Origin: Hydractinia symbiolongicarpus
Lineage: Eukaryota; Cnidaria; Hydrozoa; Anthoathecata; Hydractiniidae
Direction of reading: 5' to 3'
Assembly (NCBI RefSeq): GCF_029227915.1
Contig: NC_079883.1
Location: 22,444,001 to 22,508,000, forward strand
DNA: 64,000 nucleotides
Shown: one piece after another, positions 21,273-33,700 of the stretch
Layout of the letters: every line of letters starts with the position of its first letter
Position numbering within the stretch: the first letter of the stretch is position 1
Notes under the pieces: generated by a model
Seen by the model: only the letters and a program-made list of their open reading frames with translations
Database searches by the model: none
What the model was told of the DNA's origin: nothing
Position numbers and translations under genes: made by a program

Positions 21273-23329
21273 TTGTTTATATTCTCAACGTTGCTGGGAA
21301 ACTTTAAAAATACAAATTTAATACAACCACCTGATTGACAGTTATCCTTGTAAGCCATCTTTTTTACTTTTCTTAGAAATGTATTATTAGGCAGTGTCAC
21401 AATTAAAAACACGGACATGTAATTTTATTAATATTATTATTTGACAACACAGATCATATTGTCATGGGACCATTGCATACTGAAAGGCTTCGCGTTGGTT
21501 CTTTCTTTAAATGTTGAACTTGTTGAAACGAAACTTTGATATATACGGTAGGAACTCCCTTAAGCGAACATCTCAATAAGGCTGACACTTTGGCTTGATC
21601 TGTCCGAATTTTAAACAAAAACGGTCACTCAATTAAGCGGAGACTTTTTTCTAGCTGAAATTTGTGGAGTTAATTGTAGGACAATATTTGTGGATGCTGT
21701 ATGTACTTCGCGTCGTAATGATTTTCATCGTGTTGTATTATTCTTTCGTGGCATGGTTTTCAACGTGTCGTAGTGCTATTCGTCGCGTCGTATTACTATT
21801 TACGGCGTGGCTTTTGTCGCGTTGGAGTGCTTTTCTACGTCTTCGTGAACTAATTTCAAGAAATTACGACAGGGAATCCTAGAAGTATGACTCGAGCGTT
21901 TTGAGTTTGCTAGTTAGCTAGCTCAAATGTTATTTGAGCTAGCTAACTAGCAAAAAAAAATTTTATTTAAAATTTTATTTTATTTTATTTAAAAATTTTT
22001 ATTTAACAAACAAAAAAAAAAAACAGAAAAAATTTTGTGCTATCCTTGGGGCCATATGCTTTGTCCAGTCTAAGTAAAATGGGAGTGTGCTTAAAGTACA
22101 GTGCCGGTATGGAATATTCAACCTTCTAAATTCAGCCTAAATTTTTACTTAAAAAAAGAGCTAAACGTGCGTTTCCAACATAATGTATTTTGCAAAAATC
22201 AATAATAAAAAGTCTTTTTCTAAAACAACGCTACGTGTGATAATTAAACGCTCTCTTTTATTTAACATAACATTTAATATTTAATTATCAATTTTTATTT
22301 GACGCTCTTTTTAATGACGGCTATGTAAGGTGTGAGATGATAAGACTGCATAGTCTTTTACTTACTCCTGCCATTTTATTCTACGTACGTGATACACTTA
22401 TGTATATACATGCTTGTACTTGTGTGTATGTAGAACTTGTATCTGTATTTTGAAATAGTTGTATGTAAATTTCTTTTGGCGAAAAAAAAAAAAAAAGTTT
22501 TACTTCCCTCTGGTGTCTGGTTCTGCGAGAACTTAGATTATAATGCAACATTTTTTCACGTATCATACCGAGTTTCAGGCCATTATTTCAATTTTATTCG
22601 AATGTATAGATAAGATTGATAAGAAAGGGATTAGAAATTCCTTGCGAAATAATGATTAAAATACTTGAAAGAAGCTACACCAGGGCTCTTTTAATATTTT
22701 TTCCTCATCAGTGTGTGTTTTCAGTTATATTTGTCTTTGTCGTGTTTTACTGAAACTAATGGGAAAGCCCATTGTGACGAAAGATAGATGTTATCATAAA
22801 AATTTTTTCTGTTAATAAGATTACTTATGCAAACACATTTATTTATAACTCCAAACATTTGCTAAGAACAAAATTTAAAAAAATAATTTCACGAGAATTT
22901 AATTTTGCGAATGATAAAATTAACAAGAATTTCGCGAAAAGCCCAAAAATTTGCGAAAATTAACTTATGCAAAAATTTATTACATTGAGGTAGTTAGGCA
23001 ATGATAGTGAGGTAGTGAGTAATTTTTGTGAATAGAATTCATGTTTTCTTCCAACCCACCAACGTTTTTTCAGAAAATATTGAAAGACTTATCTAAGGTG
23101 ACAAATCCTTCTAAAAATGTACTTTTTACGACTTATCAGCACTTTATAGGATTCAGGTGTCTGTCCTGACATCGAGTATTTCACAGAAAACCCTTACAAA
23201 GTGTGCTGTGTAAGATAAGTGTTAAAGTGTGTTTTGACTGTTGACAGAATCTATAGACCTAAAATAAATTATAAAACAAAAACCATAAAAATATTCCAAC
23301 TTTGTCCAGTTGGACCACTTAGTTCAAAT
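21273..23329. other. intergenic, repeat-derived
   Basis: No gene seen. It contains a long hairpin (21906-21954), an AT-rich run (21950-22020) and, near 22880-22980, TTCGCGAAAA/TTTGCGAAAATTAA motifs of a dispersed repeat. Plus-strand frames such as 21664-21882 show no domain. Confidence 0.4.
21906..21954. repeat. perfect inverted repeat, 23-bp arms
   Basis: The arms 21906-21928 and 21932-21954 are exact reverse complements with a 3-base loop (GTT). The core is a double TTAGCTAGCTC motif. Only low-complexity A/T sequence follows. Such an arm length with no mismatch is unlikely by chance; it may be a transposon palindrome or a hairpin RNA source. Confidence 0.85.
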
Positions 23330-25609
23330 CACTGAAAGTTTTAGGGGTGCTGCATGACTCCTTTAAGATTGCTTAAATAAATAGCACCCTTAGGGTGCAT
23401 CTAGGCACCTTTTAGGGTGTCAAATAAGTCTGCTATGGGTGCTACATTTTTAGCGGAAAAAAATTATTTAATAGTACCCTTAAGGGTGCCCCATATGGGG
23501 TGCTGAAATTGAAATAGCACCCTTTGGGTGTTGTAAACCATAAATCCTATTATGCGTTCAAAGATTGTATTGTGAGTTCAAAGATTGTATTGCGCGTTCA
23601 AAGATTGTATTGCGCGTTCAAAGATTGTATTGCGCGTTCAAAGATTGTATTGTGCGTTCAAAGATTGTATTGTGCGTTCAAAGATTGTACTGTGCGTTCA
23701 AAAATGATATGCGTCACTGCAGCGCTGTTCTACTGCGTCCACATTGTTCCTCCTAATTGTACGTATTGGGTTTCTGATTTTCAAAAACGCCGGCGCATGC
23801 AGTGCTTCGTTGTCAACAGTCCTCATAGAGTATTGACCTTGCGCAGGTAGATAGACAATGGGAACAAAGTGAAATAATCTACGGTTAAGCTAGAGTGCAG
23901 CGTGAATTAGCTCGTGCTACCGCAACATTGAAATATCAAATAATTACATTTATTTTTAGCCAGGAACGACCATATTGAGTTGGTCAGTTACAATGCATGA
24001 ATAAATTATAACAGTCACAGACTAGCGATGCGATGGATAAGCTTGAATATTTATCTTGTCTTTTCGGAATAGCCTATGAAAATGCAAAAGAGGAAAGACA
24101 GGCGTTTGGCTGACTGTGAATATGAAATCCTGACTTTCCATCGAATTGTTGAGGCCACATAATTTTTGCCCACCTGACCATCTTGTGAGAGACAATAGTG
24201 CGCCATATCAAAAAATATGAGAATATTGTTATAACAAATAGAAATATTTGTTTACTTGCAATTAACGTGCATGGGTGCAATGGATCGAGGTCCTGACTGA
24301 GGTTTCGGGGACACAAATTATTGCGGATTTTGCCTAAATTCGCTACAATTTTAAGACTGCAGTCAAAACAAATGTTGGAGAAAACATCATCGTCGATGCT
24401 GAAGATTGTAGAACCACAATCAGAACTGCAAAAAGAATGTAAGAATCTCAATTTTCAGCCAATTGCTTAATTTTTTAACTGGTTCAGATAACTATTTGAG
24501 TACTTGAGAATCCATTGTAAGATTGCTTCAGCTTTTTATGTTGGTGTTGTTTATAGCCTTTGACATCTTTCTTCTCCATCTATCGGAAAATGTATTACAC
24601 AAACTATCTTTTCTTTTATACTTTTCCATTCCACCCTCTTCCCCCATTTATTTTGCTCCCCCGTTTATTAAAGTATTGGAAATTTCCCCTAAAAGGCGAA
24701 CACCAATGTGAACTTTACGTTGATATATTTTTAGATTGTACTATATGCACCGCATTGATAGTTATCATGTTACTCTTGAAAGAGTCGCCTACAGGATTTA
24801 TGGACGCTAACAGTTTGACACCCGTAATCGTGCCCAGTTCTCCAATTAATGAATTAAAAGATTTTTTGGATGCAGCTGTAACTTTCACAGTAATGGTAAG
24901 GTAAGGACACAGTAAGGGAACGAAATCTGCAGTAGTAGTGACTTTGTCTTCAGCTTCATGGTGATGTTTGCTGCTTACTATACTTTTAATTTGGAGTATA
25001 GCCCAAAAGCGTATGGAACAACATCTTTCATACAAAAGTATGTTTTAAAGATTAGGGATCAATCAAAAACAAAGCCAAAAGTGCTGGCACTGATGGGCAA
25101 AATGACCCAAAGTTAAATTTTGAATTTTAACTACATTATAACTGATATTACTTGTTCCTGAACGTACGAACGTATCTGCAAATATTTTATTCCTAATGAA
25201 AAAACTAATTTAAAAAGATTTATTGTACATACGTGATAATTTTTGAATATATTTTCTCATCAGTTTCGATAATTTCAATTTCGATACCGTAATGGGTGCT
25301 AAGGTAGCAGTCCTATTTCGCACAGCCATTACGATTTCAACTTAGTTTGGCACCCTTACAGGGAGTAAATTGGCACCCTAAAAGGTTGCTGAATCTAATG
25401 CTGTAAAACTGATGGCACCCATGAAGGATGCCGGTAAATATTATTTGGCACCTTTAAAGGGTGCCACTTGACAACAAACATTAGAAATCTGGCACCCTAT
25501 GGGTGCTACATCATGGGGCGTCACATACAATTGGAACCCCAATAGGTGTTCAAAATCGGACTGTGTGAGGCACCCTTTAAGGAGCAATGTAGCACCTCAA
25601 TTTTCAGTG
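23330..25609. mobile_element. CACTA-like DNA transposon, probably non-autonomous
   Basis: The ends are inverted: CACTGAAAGTTTTAGGGGTG at 23330 matches the complement of the right end, which reads CACTGAAAATTGAGGTGCTA from 25609. Inside both ends lie many short inverted GGCACCC...GGGTGCC motifs (23340-23530 and 25285-25600). Ends that begin CACTG and arrays of short subterminal repeats are features of the EnSpm/CACTA group. The flanking trinucleotides (AAT left, TAT right) do not match exactly, so the target duplication is decayed or the end is off by a base. I found no transposase. The interior has a 20-bp tandem repeat and some weak open frames. Confidence 0.6.
23554..23705. repeat. 20-bp tandem repeat, about 7.5 copies
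   Basis: The unit is GCGTTCAAAGATTGTATTGC with single-base variants. The length is not a multiple of three, so although frames stay open across it in two phases, it is not evidence for a protein. It lies just inside the left end of the CACTA-like element. Confidence 0.9.
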
Positions 25610-26420
25610 TATAATTTAGGCAGATGGCGAGGTTTTACTTGCTATCCACATTTTTTCACGTCACTAGTTAAATAACTATTGGAAGAAAGCTAACCTTGGA
25701 GTTCATTTACAACTATTGATTATTTCCCCCAATCAATAGTTTGTTTGGAAAGCGATGTTGTTTTTTCACAGACGAATAATTTTTTTTATAGATATCAACT
25801 CTCTATCTCAACTTTACAAAATCCTGCCACGATTTTCAAGAATTATTTCAAAAACACATCAGTGCACAGGATCCAGTTTAGTCAATCATGATATCTAGTC
25901 ATTTTTTTGAGCAACAAAATGGTTTCACATTCCAAACGCCCGCGTACATACGCAAACAAAGATATCGATAATCGCAACAATTCGCTTTGTTCAAATAGAT
26001 TTCATTTTCATGGTCAGACCTTTTTTTTTGACTATTACTCACAAAAATATTCAGTCATTTTATTTATAAACATAATAACATATTTAACAAAAGAGATAAA
26101 AATTCTTGCATTAAAAAGCATGGGAGCGAAAATAAATTATATGCAATATTCTAGACTTACTTTGTCACAAACTAACGTCACGCCTTTTCCAAAAAATTTA
26201 CATCACATTCTCAACTGCAACATTTTTCAAATAAGTATTTCGGTCACATTGTGAACCATACGTCCACTATGAACGTCGATTTTGCCTAAACGTGAAAAAT
26301 TTGCTCATAAAATAGTAAATATATTACAAATACGCAGATTTTCTTTTCGCGTAAGTTGTTGACATAAAGCGCTTTTAGTTATTATTCGCATTTAGCAACT
26401 GTTCGCGTTTTTAAAACCAC
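25610..26420. other. intergenic, 3' flank of SPRTN
   Basis: AT-rich; the plus-strand frame at 25907-26254 has no domain. The 3' UTR of SPRTN must lie in the right part. Confidence 0.4.
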
Positions 26421-29415
26421 TCACATCAAACAAGTGTCTAAGTGTTTGTTTAATTCGTGTTCTGGAACTTTAGCTGGACAAGCAGGACATTCTACTAGAG
26501 TACAAGTATTTGTGACGATATCATCATCATTATCATCAATAACAATAATATTCCGAGACTTCTGATTGGTCGAAGTCTGATTATCCAGCTCCTGATTGGT
26601 CGACGGTATACGATTTTGACTGGGCTTGTCCAGTTTCTCTTTTGTTGTCACGTGATCTGATCGTATTCCATAACTTACAGAACCTGTCTGATCATTATTT
26701 TCAAACATATCACTGTTCGTTTTAACTTTTTTATTCATAGACACTTCAGTATTTGAATCCTGGCCAAGTGTTTTTCTTTTACTTAAAACACTAGTCTTTG
26801 GAACATTGGTGTTAAGTTTATTCGTGGAACTAAAACTAGACATATTCCCCTCCACTTTTTTAAGAAAAGCCTCTCTATAAGAAGTCAACGAGCTAGGCTG
26901 CTGAGAACTATTCATTTTAAAGCCATGTCCTGAAAACACATTTACTTCCTTCGCAGACGTTCTTCTAACAGACATCTTAAACCCGTGTACGTCGCTAGAA
27001 GAATTTCTTGAAGATGCGGGAAATACTTCGTTGCTTGAAGATTCCGACGAAATTTCGTTAAAGCCTTTCACATTCGATTTAAGCGCTTTGTTTGTCCAAA
27101 AAGAATCCATGGTAAGTGTCTTTTCATTTTTATTTTTAGAATTTACAATGGACTCGTTTTTCGTCTTCAACCAATCTGACAATACTTTAGAATTCCCACT
27201 AGTTTCATCAAAATTTTTACCGTTCTTATTTTTATCGATTTTATTTTTATCGATTCGACTTTTATCGACTTGATTTTTATTTCCACTCTTCTTTGTATTT
27301 TTTTCAGGTTCTTTTATTTTAGTAAAAGTGCCACCGCAAGATTGTTTATGTACGTTAAACCACGGATCACGTGACGAAGGTGGTCGATTCATAGCGCGGC
27401 GAACAATCCCATAATATGGAGGTCGCTTTACACAAGGTCCATCGCATCTCCACCAATGCTGTCGATACAAATTGACCTGCAATTAAAAAAATTAAAAAAA
27501 TTAAAAAAAATTCTCGGGACTAAAATCTGAGAGAAAAACGATCTATAAAATTAAAACACACTTTTTATATAGCCTAACGAGTTGAAATTTGCTGGCAGTC
27601 AGCAAATATGCTTACCTCGTCATGAAATGTGTGATAGACCTAAAGAAAATAAATTTCTAAATTTCGTCTTGTTAAACTACCTAGCGATTACCTATAAAAT
27701 TGGAAAACAGAGAACTCACGCAACCATACTAAAATGCATTTCAGTAGAGTAAATACGAGAATAAATTTGAATTATATTTGCAAAAAAATTAGTAACAAAA
27801 TTCTCACTGTAATGTTGGATCCTGTCTGTTTATTTATTCTATACATATGTTTATGAAATTCATCACCGTGTCCATCATGATCCTATGTAAAAAAATCACA
27901 AAAACAAATTCTCTAAAAATTAAAATTAAAACAGGTTTAATACCCAGCAGTAAATAATGTATAAACATTGTAGGTAAATCTATGACAACAGTTTTTCAAC
28001 AACAACAGCAACGACAACAACAACAACGACAACAACAACAACGACAACAACAACAACGACGACAACAACAATAACAACGACAACAACAACAACGACAACA
28101 ACAACAACAACGACACAACAGTAACGACAACAACAACAACAACAACAACGACAACGACACAACAGTAACGACAACAACAACGACAACGACACAACAGTAA
28201 CGACAACAACAACGACAACAATAACAACAACAACAATAACGACAACGACAACGACACAACAGTAACGACAACAACAACGACAACAATAACAACATCAACA
28301 ATAATGACAACGACACAACAGTAACGACAACAACAACGACAACAATAACAACAACAACAATAACGAAAACGACACAACAGTAGCGACAACGACAACAACA
28401 ACGACAACAACGATAAAAACAGCAGCAACAATAACAACAACACAGCCGACGGCGATATTAAATAACATACCTTATTATTATCGGTGACAAACAATAACGC
28501 ATGAATCATTTCGTGCTAAACATAACAAAAGAGACTTGTCTAACACTTCACAGATCTGTTATTTTGGTAAAACTTTCGTGAAAATATCAAGTTATTCTAC
28601 AATATAAAAAGTCTTGTTAAATTGCACAAACCACAGATCGTCGCTACTATTCTAAGCTACGTACCTACAATGGAACAAGTAATGCACTTACTAGTAAGGT
28701 ATTAACAAGATCTTTCCGTGGCCTCAACTTCAATAGGGGTTCACTCAATTTGATCGAACATAAACCACCGCGACCTTCGTAACAACACACTCCAGCGCAT
28801 CTAAAAAATCAATAAACAAATAAATAAAATACACAAATACAAAGATTTTTTTTCTTTAGGATCATTTGAGGGATCTTATTTTGTTGTTGGGAAAATCGCG
28901 ATATTAAATTACGTCAGTATCTGAATGAGGCTCCTAATCGTCCAACTTAATTCTGTTAATACATAGAATAAAATTATATTTTTAATCCCATTAATTAACA
29001 GAACACTCAACTAGAACACTTTTACAGAAACGCGAAAATTAATTTTGCAAAACTTCATTTTGTCTTTAACCGCAAAATTTTATTTTGCGCTATCGCGAAC
29101 ATTTTACGGTTTCTTTTAAACCGTAAATAGTTATTTTCGCGCCGACAGTGATACTTACAAAGTCATTCTTGAACTCCATTTTACTTCCACGCCTGCCAAC
29201 ATACCATCAAAATAAGCACCATTAAACTCCACAAATAATTCTCGTATGTTAGGAACCGGATCGAGTAACTCCCAGCTATCGTCCACAATAGATAATGGGT
29301 TACCATGGTCAACTTTACTAACATTAATATGTTTTACTAAACCATCGTTGTATTGTTCTTCTTCTTTATTGAGAAGATCATTGAGTTGTAACGCTAAAGC
29401 GAAATCGTCGTCCAT
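26421..29415 (-). CDS. SPRTN: SprT-like metalloprotease Spartan
   Basis: Six exons: 29159-29415, 28692-28800, 28471-28515, 27808-27882, 27616-27639, 26421-27476. All have GT/AG borders and matching phases, giving 521 residues (human about 489). SPRTN cleaves proteins crosslinked to DNA, at replication forks in the nucleus. The start MDDDF matches the vertebrate start. The segment SWELLDPVPNIRELF and VKWSSRMTLCAG are family landmarks. The zinc site HEMIH is at residues 123-127 (exon 3), and the third ligand is His142 in DGHGDEF (exon 4), with the same 19-residue spacing as in the vertebrate protein. HWWRCDGPC and PPYYG follow. The long tail has FSGHGFKM (about 351), which resembles the SHP box that binds p97/VCP. 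It ends in a UBZ4 ubiquitin-binding finger CPAC...H...C (residues about 499-519). I found no canonical PIP box. A 24-base exon is present. Confidence 0.95.
28000..28445. repeat. AAC/GAC microsatellite in a SPRTN intron
   Basis: An imperfect (CAA)n/(CGA)n array on the plus strand fills most of the intron between exons 3 and 4 of SPRTN. A longer block around CGACACAACAGTAACGAC recurs several times (near 28106, 28153, 28185, 28252, 28312 and 28371), so larger units were duplicated. Long minus-strand frames rich in Leu, Val and Cys across it are artefacts of the repeat. Confidence 0.9.
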
Positions 29416-30733
29416 TTTGATCCTTTGGGTGCTCCTTTTATAAACAGTTTATCAGGATAACAAACTAAGCTTTACATTATATAAATTCCATGTAATGCTC
29501 GATTAACCACCCACTCACGAATAAACGCCCATTCGAATAGGCTCCCACCTGATTTGTAATTCGTATCATAAGCTCCCCACTTATTCGAAATGGAAATTAA
29601 CTTTTTTTTTAAATTATCTACAGTAACAAATTTTATGTCAAGATGTTATGTCTATTTTTTTGTTCTAATAAAAACAGCTGTTATCTTATTTTACTACCAT
29701 TGTGGTTTCTCTAAATCACATGATACAAAAATGAGACCTTTTTATACACGTCCCCTTTATTTACCACCCCTCTCGAATAAGCGCCTACACTTAAAGAGAA
29801 AATTTTAAATAAGAGCTCGGGGCGCTAATTGAGCATTTACGGAATTCTTGATATTTTTAACATTTCCAGGATTTCTTGAAGCTTTATCACAGTAGATTTT
29901 TTGTTAACGTACAAAATAGAAACCTATCAAAAACTTCCCACAAATATACTTACACTAAGACTTTACATTCTCTCAGTAAATATTTTTGTAATTCATCATT
30001 AAAAACACCATGAGACGAAATCATGGTCACACACACTAAATATTAACCATACATTGTCCTATATTTTTATTTCTTCTTTTAACAAAGGTACATACATACC
30101 GAACTCACAATTAGACTATAAATAGAGTTATATATATAATTTTGAAAGATACACAATAAACAAGCGAAAATATTGTTTTGCCCCCAACATCAAAATAACG
30201 CCAAACGCCCATATTAACGCCATTGTGGAATTATAAAGAGTGGAATCAAATGTGCGAAATCTACTAGTTAATCAACAGATTTTAATTTTTTTTAAGTGCA
30301 TAAAACAGGACTTCAAAATAGGATTAAAATCAGAGAATTTTTAATTTTTAAGTTTTATTATACAGTTGGGCATAAAAACAATATTACCTGCAGTAGTGGG
30401 AAACTGCACTGAAATTTTTCCCGTAAAAATCATTTTATTGCAAAATTTATTGTCCTATTGTTCTAGCCTTACAAAACAGCATTTCTTAAATTTAAAGATG
30501 GGACCAAACACTGAATTAGTTTTGTGAGATTGGTTAAACTGAAATTCCGGGCATGGAGTATAAATTCCCTAACATACACGACCTTCACAGTATAGCATTT
30601 CTGTTGGCATGCTATCCAATCTCCTATCTAAACACTAGCAAGTTACGCATCATCCTGAACCAAAAATAACCACACATCCTGCCTCGTTTTCAATGTGCAA
30701 AAATTATATCTAGCCTCGTTTTCAAAACAGTAA
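29416..30733. other. between SPRTN and DLST; dispersed repeats
   Basis: No gene seen. Positions about 29500-29840 carry motifs such as CGAATAAGCGCC and AATTGAGCATTTACGG, which return in altered form at about 35990-36110 in a DLST intron. This is a dispersed repeat of unknown class. The SPRTN promoter should lie at its left end. Confidence 0.45.
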
Positions 30734-33700
30734 TTATATATCTAACAACATTGTCACTGGATCTTCAATACTTTGTTTGATTTTGCGAAGAAATGTGACA
30801 GCCTCCCTGCCATCAATCAAGCGATGGTCATATGTCAAAGCAACATACATCATTGGTCGAATCTCCACCTGAAATTGACATACGAGGTTAACTTGCGCAC
30901 GCGCATTAAACGTACAATTATAATCCTTATATTCTACATCTAACAAGTTCATCTGGCTTGTACAACATCGAGTTAACAAAAAAGAAACAACAGCATACGT
31001 AAAGAAAGAGCCGTATTTTTAGGGAGACATTAAGACTACAATTTCAAAGAGGTGATATTACAGTAGAACTTTTTCACACAAAGAAAGTTTATTTACCTTT
31101 CCATTGACAGCGATTGGTCGATCAAATATACCGTGCATTCCAAGAATAGCAGATTGTGGAGGGTTTATAATAGGCGTACCCATTAACGATCCAAATACAC
31201 CACCATTGGATATAGTAAACGTACCTCCATCCATGTCCTCAACAGCTAGTGAACCAGTACGAGCCTAGTGGAGGTATGAGAAACACATATACCACATTGT
31301 GGGGCACAATGATGGCTTTTATAAAAAATGTGACGTGTAAACTGTACTTTATACGTGAAGGTCAGATGTGATTCAAGAACAAATAGAATAGTTTTGAAAA
31401 TAATTTGAAAAAGAAAAAAACAAGTAAGCATTTAAAAGACAATACACTTCCTAATCGAGGTTATATGGGTGTAAAAACAAAAACAAAAAAAAAACATGTG
31501 ATTTGTTTTACGTAACTTTTGGTCATACATATAAACACCCGTTCACACACGTGGTTAAATCAATCAATGTTTACCTTCTCGCCAAGTTCACTCATTCCAA
31601 GTTCTATATCAGCAAAATTCATTCGATCCACATCTCTTAAAACTGGTACAACAAGACCCTAAACATTGAAAAAAGAAAACTTCTCAATTTCAGACTTGTA
31701 CACCTGAAGTTTGTCATCTTCATTGCAAGATCCTTTATAAAAGCTATTTTGTTGTTGGTTTGCAATTCCCTTAAAATGTACTCTAAAAAGTGTAAACTAT
31801 CTTATTATCTCACTCTTAAAAGAATAAACCCTTACAGTTGCTTAAAAATATTTGTCACAAAAAAAGTTTTTATAAAAAAAGAGTGCATCACGATACCACC
31901 CTCCTCCTCACGTCGTATAATACAATGTCTATACCTTTGGAGTTGCTACAGCCACGCTAATATCAACAAAGTCTCTATAGATCACGTAATTGTCTTCAAT
32001 AACTAATGCAGAGAACATAAAAAATTTAAGATAGTGCTATATGTCGCACAAATACTTTTTATTCAACGTTTTCGTTTCACTTAATGTTGAATAATTATCG
32101 CGAAGATTTATTTTTTACGAAGTCAAAACAATTATAGTTCGCGAAGATTAATTTTTGCGAATTAGTAGATGTAACGCAAGAATATTTTCGCGCAGGAACA
32201 ATGTTTTTTACTAAAGATTTATTTTCCCGAATCTACTAGAATCATTTCACAGTTTTTACTTATAGGCCTGTCTATTAAGATACCGTAGCATTTTATTAAA
32301 CATGCTATCAGAGGCTGACTATTATTTTTATCGCCTACGAAAAAAATGTACTTAGAATTTTTTTTTAAATTCACGAAGATTAACTGTGGCTAAAAATGTT
32401 TTTTCAATAATATCGTTAGGGCCAGCTTAAATTAACTCTCGCAAAAATTAATCACCTCAGGTTGCCGCAATGGACATGCGGAACAAAAAATGTTTGCTTT
32501 CAGAAATGTGTCTGTTTTAGAGAAGTGTAACCTGTATTTTAACCAAACTTTCACAGGTCCTCCACAACACTTCTGATATCTAACAACTAGAGTACACGCT
32601 TTTTTTTAAAAAGAACAATTTTATAAGAACACGAGCATTTTCCCGAGAAATCAGAAGAACATCCCCAGGCTAGTTTCAAAATTATGGACAATCCAAGCCT
32701 AAATTTTGCCATAAAATAAGAATAATCCAGGATACGAATCCTTCTACAATTCTCTCTCAAGCTACCGATAAATTGTTTCGCGTGTTATCATTTTTTTTCT
32801 CTCATCTGCAATAACTGCGAAATAATATTCATATTATCGTGAGTGTTAATAAAAGCACAACATAGGACGGATGTAATTCAACAAAAAATCATTATAGTCA
32901 ATTAAACAAATTTTCCTAACAATAAGGTGGACTTACAACTTCTAAAGACTCGTGTAAACAAGCCCATATACCATTTCATTACCTGCGTTTACTGTCGGCA
33001 TCTGCTGCAGTGACGTGCATGATGCTTTAATGAAAGCTGACATAAATCCAAGTTTCAAGTTATGTTTCTTTAAAAATATATCTTTATATTGTTTTCGCAT
33101 ATCCATGACATTACTGAAAAAACAGATTGTACACTTAATTGTGGGTATTTTATTTACATCAGTTTTTATAAGGTATAAAAGAAGTATAGTTTTGTTACTG
33201 CAGAGACTGTACATTTCTAGACTCTTATTTTAATAGGCAAAGAAATTTTAGATGATAGAGAATCTTTTAAACAATATTATTTTAGTTTTTTCTTTGGCTA
33301 AATTATACTTACTATTGTTATCCGCCAAATCCAAAAAGATTTAAAAGTTACATTTATTACATTTTTCCTTCTTTTCTTCCTGAATTAATTAAAATAAATC
33401 ACAATACAAAACATTACCTCATATCGATTTCATTAAATGTGGTCAGCATGGCATTGATGTTTTGTGCATCCTTTAACCGCTGTGCGATTCGTTGTCGCAT
33501 TCTGTTCATCTTGACCTACACAAAATACGGCGTTTAAAGACAATATCAAACTGTGAAAATAAATAGCCACGTTTCTACCTATAGATGGGTATCCCATACG
33601 TTTGAAAGCTTACTAAGCAACTCAGTATTGCTAGGTTCTGTAAATTAATCAGACAACCTGTTTTTTTTTATTTCTTTTTTAAAAAAAATGAAATATTCTT

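Noticed and set aside
23524-23850. Protein from the 20-bp tandem repeat (plus strand)
   Set aside because: The unit is not a multiple of three, so the peptide repeats only every 60 bases; the open frames come from the lack of stops in the unit.
27937-28509. Long minus-strand frames rich in Leu/Val/Cys
   Set aside because: They are translations of the AAC/GAC microsatellite in a SPRTN intron; all phases stay open because of the repeat. The only real coding part is the 45-base exon 28471-28515.
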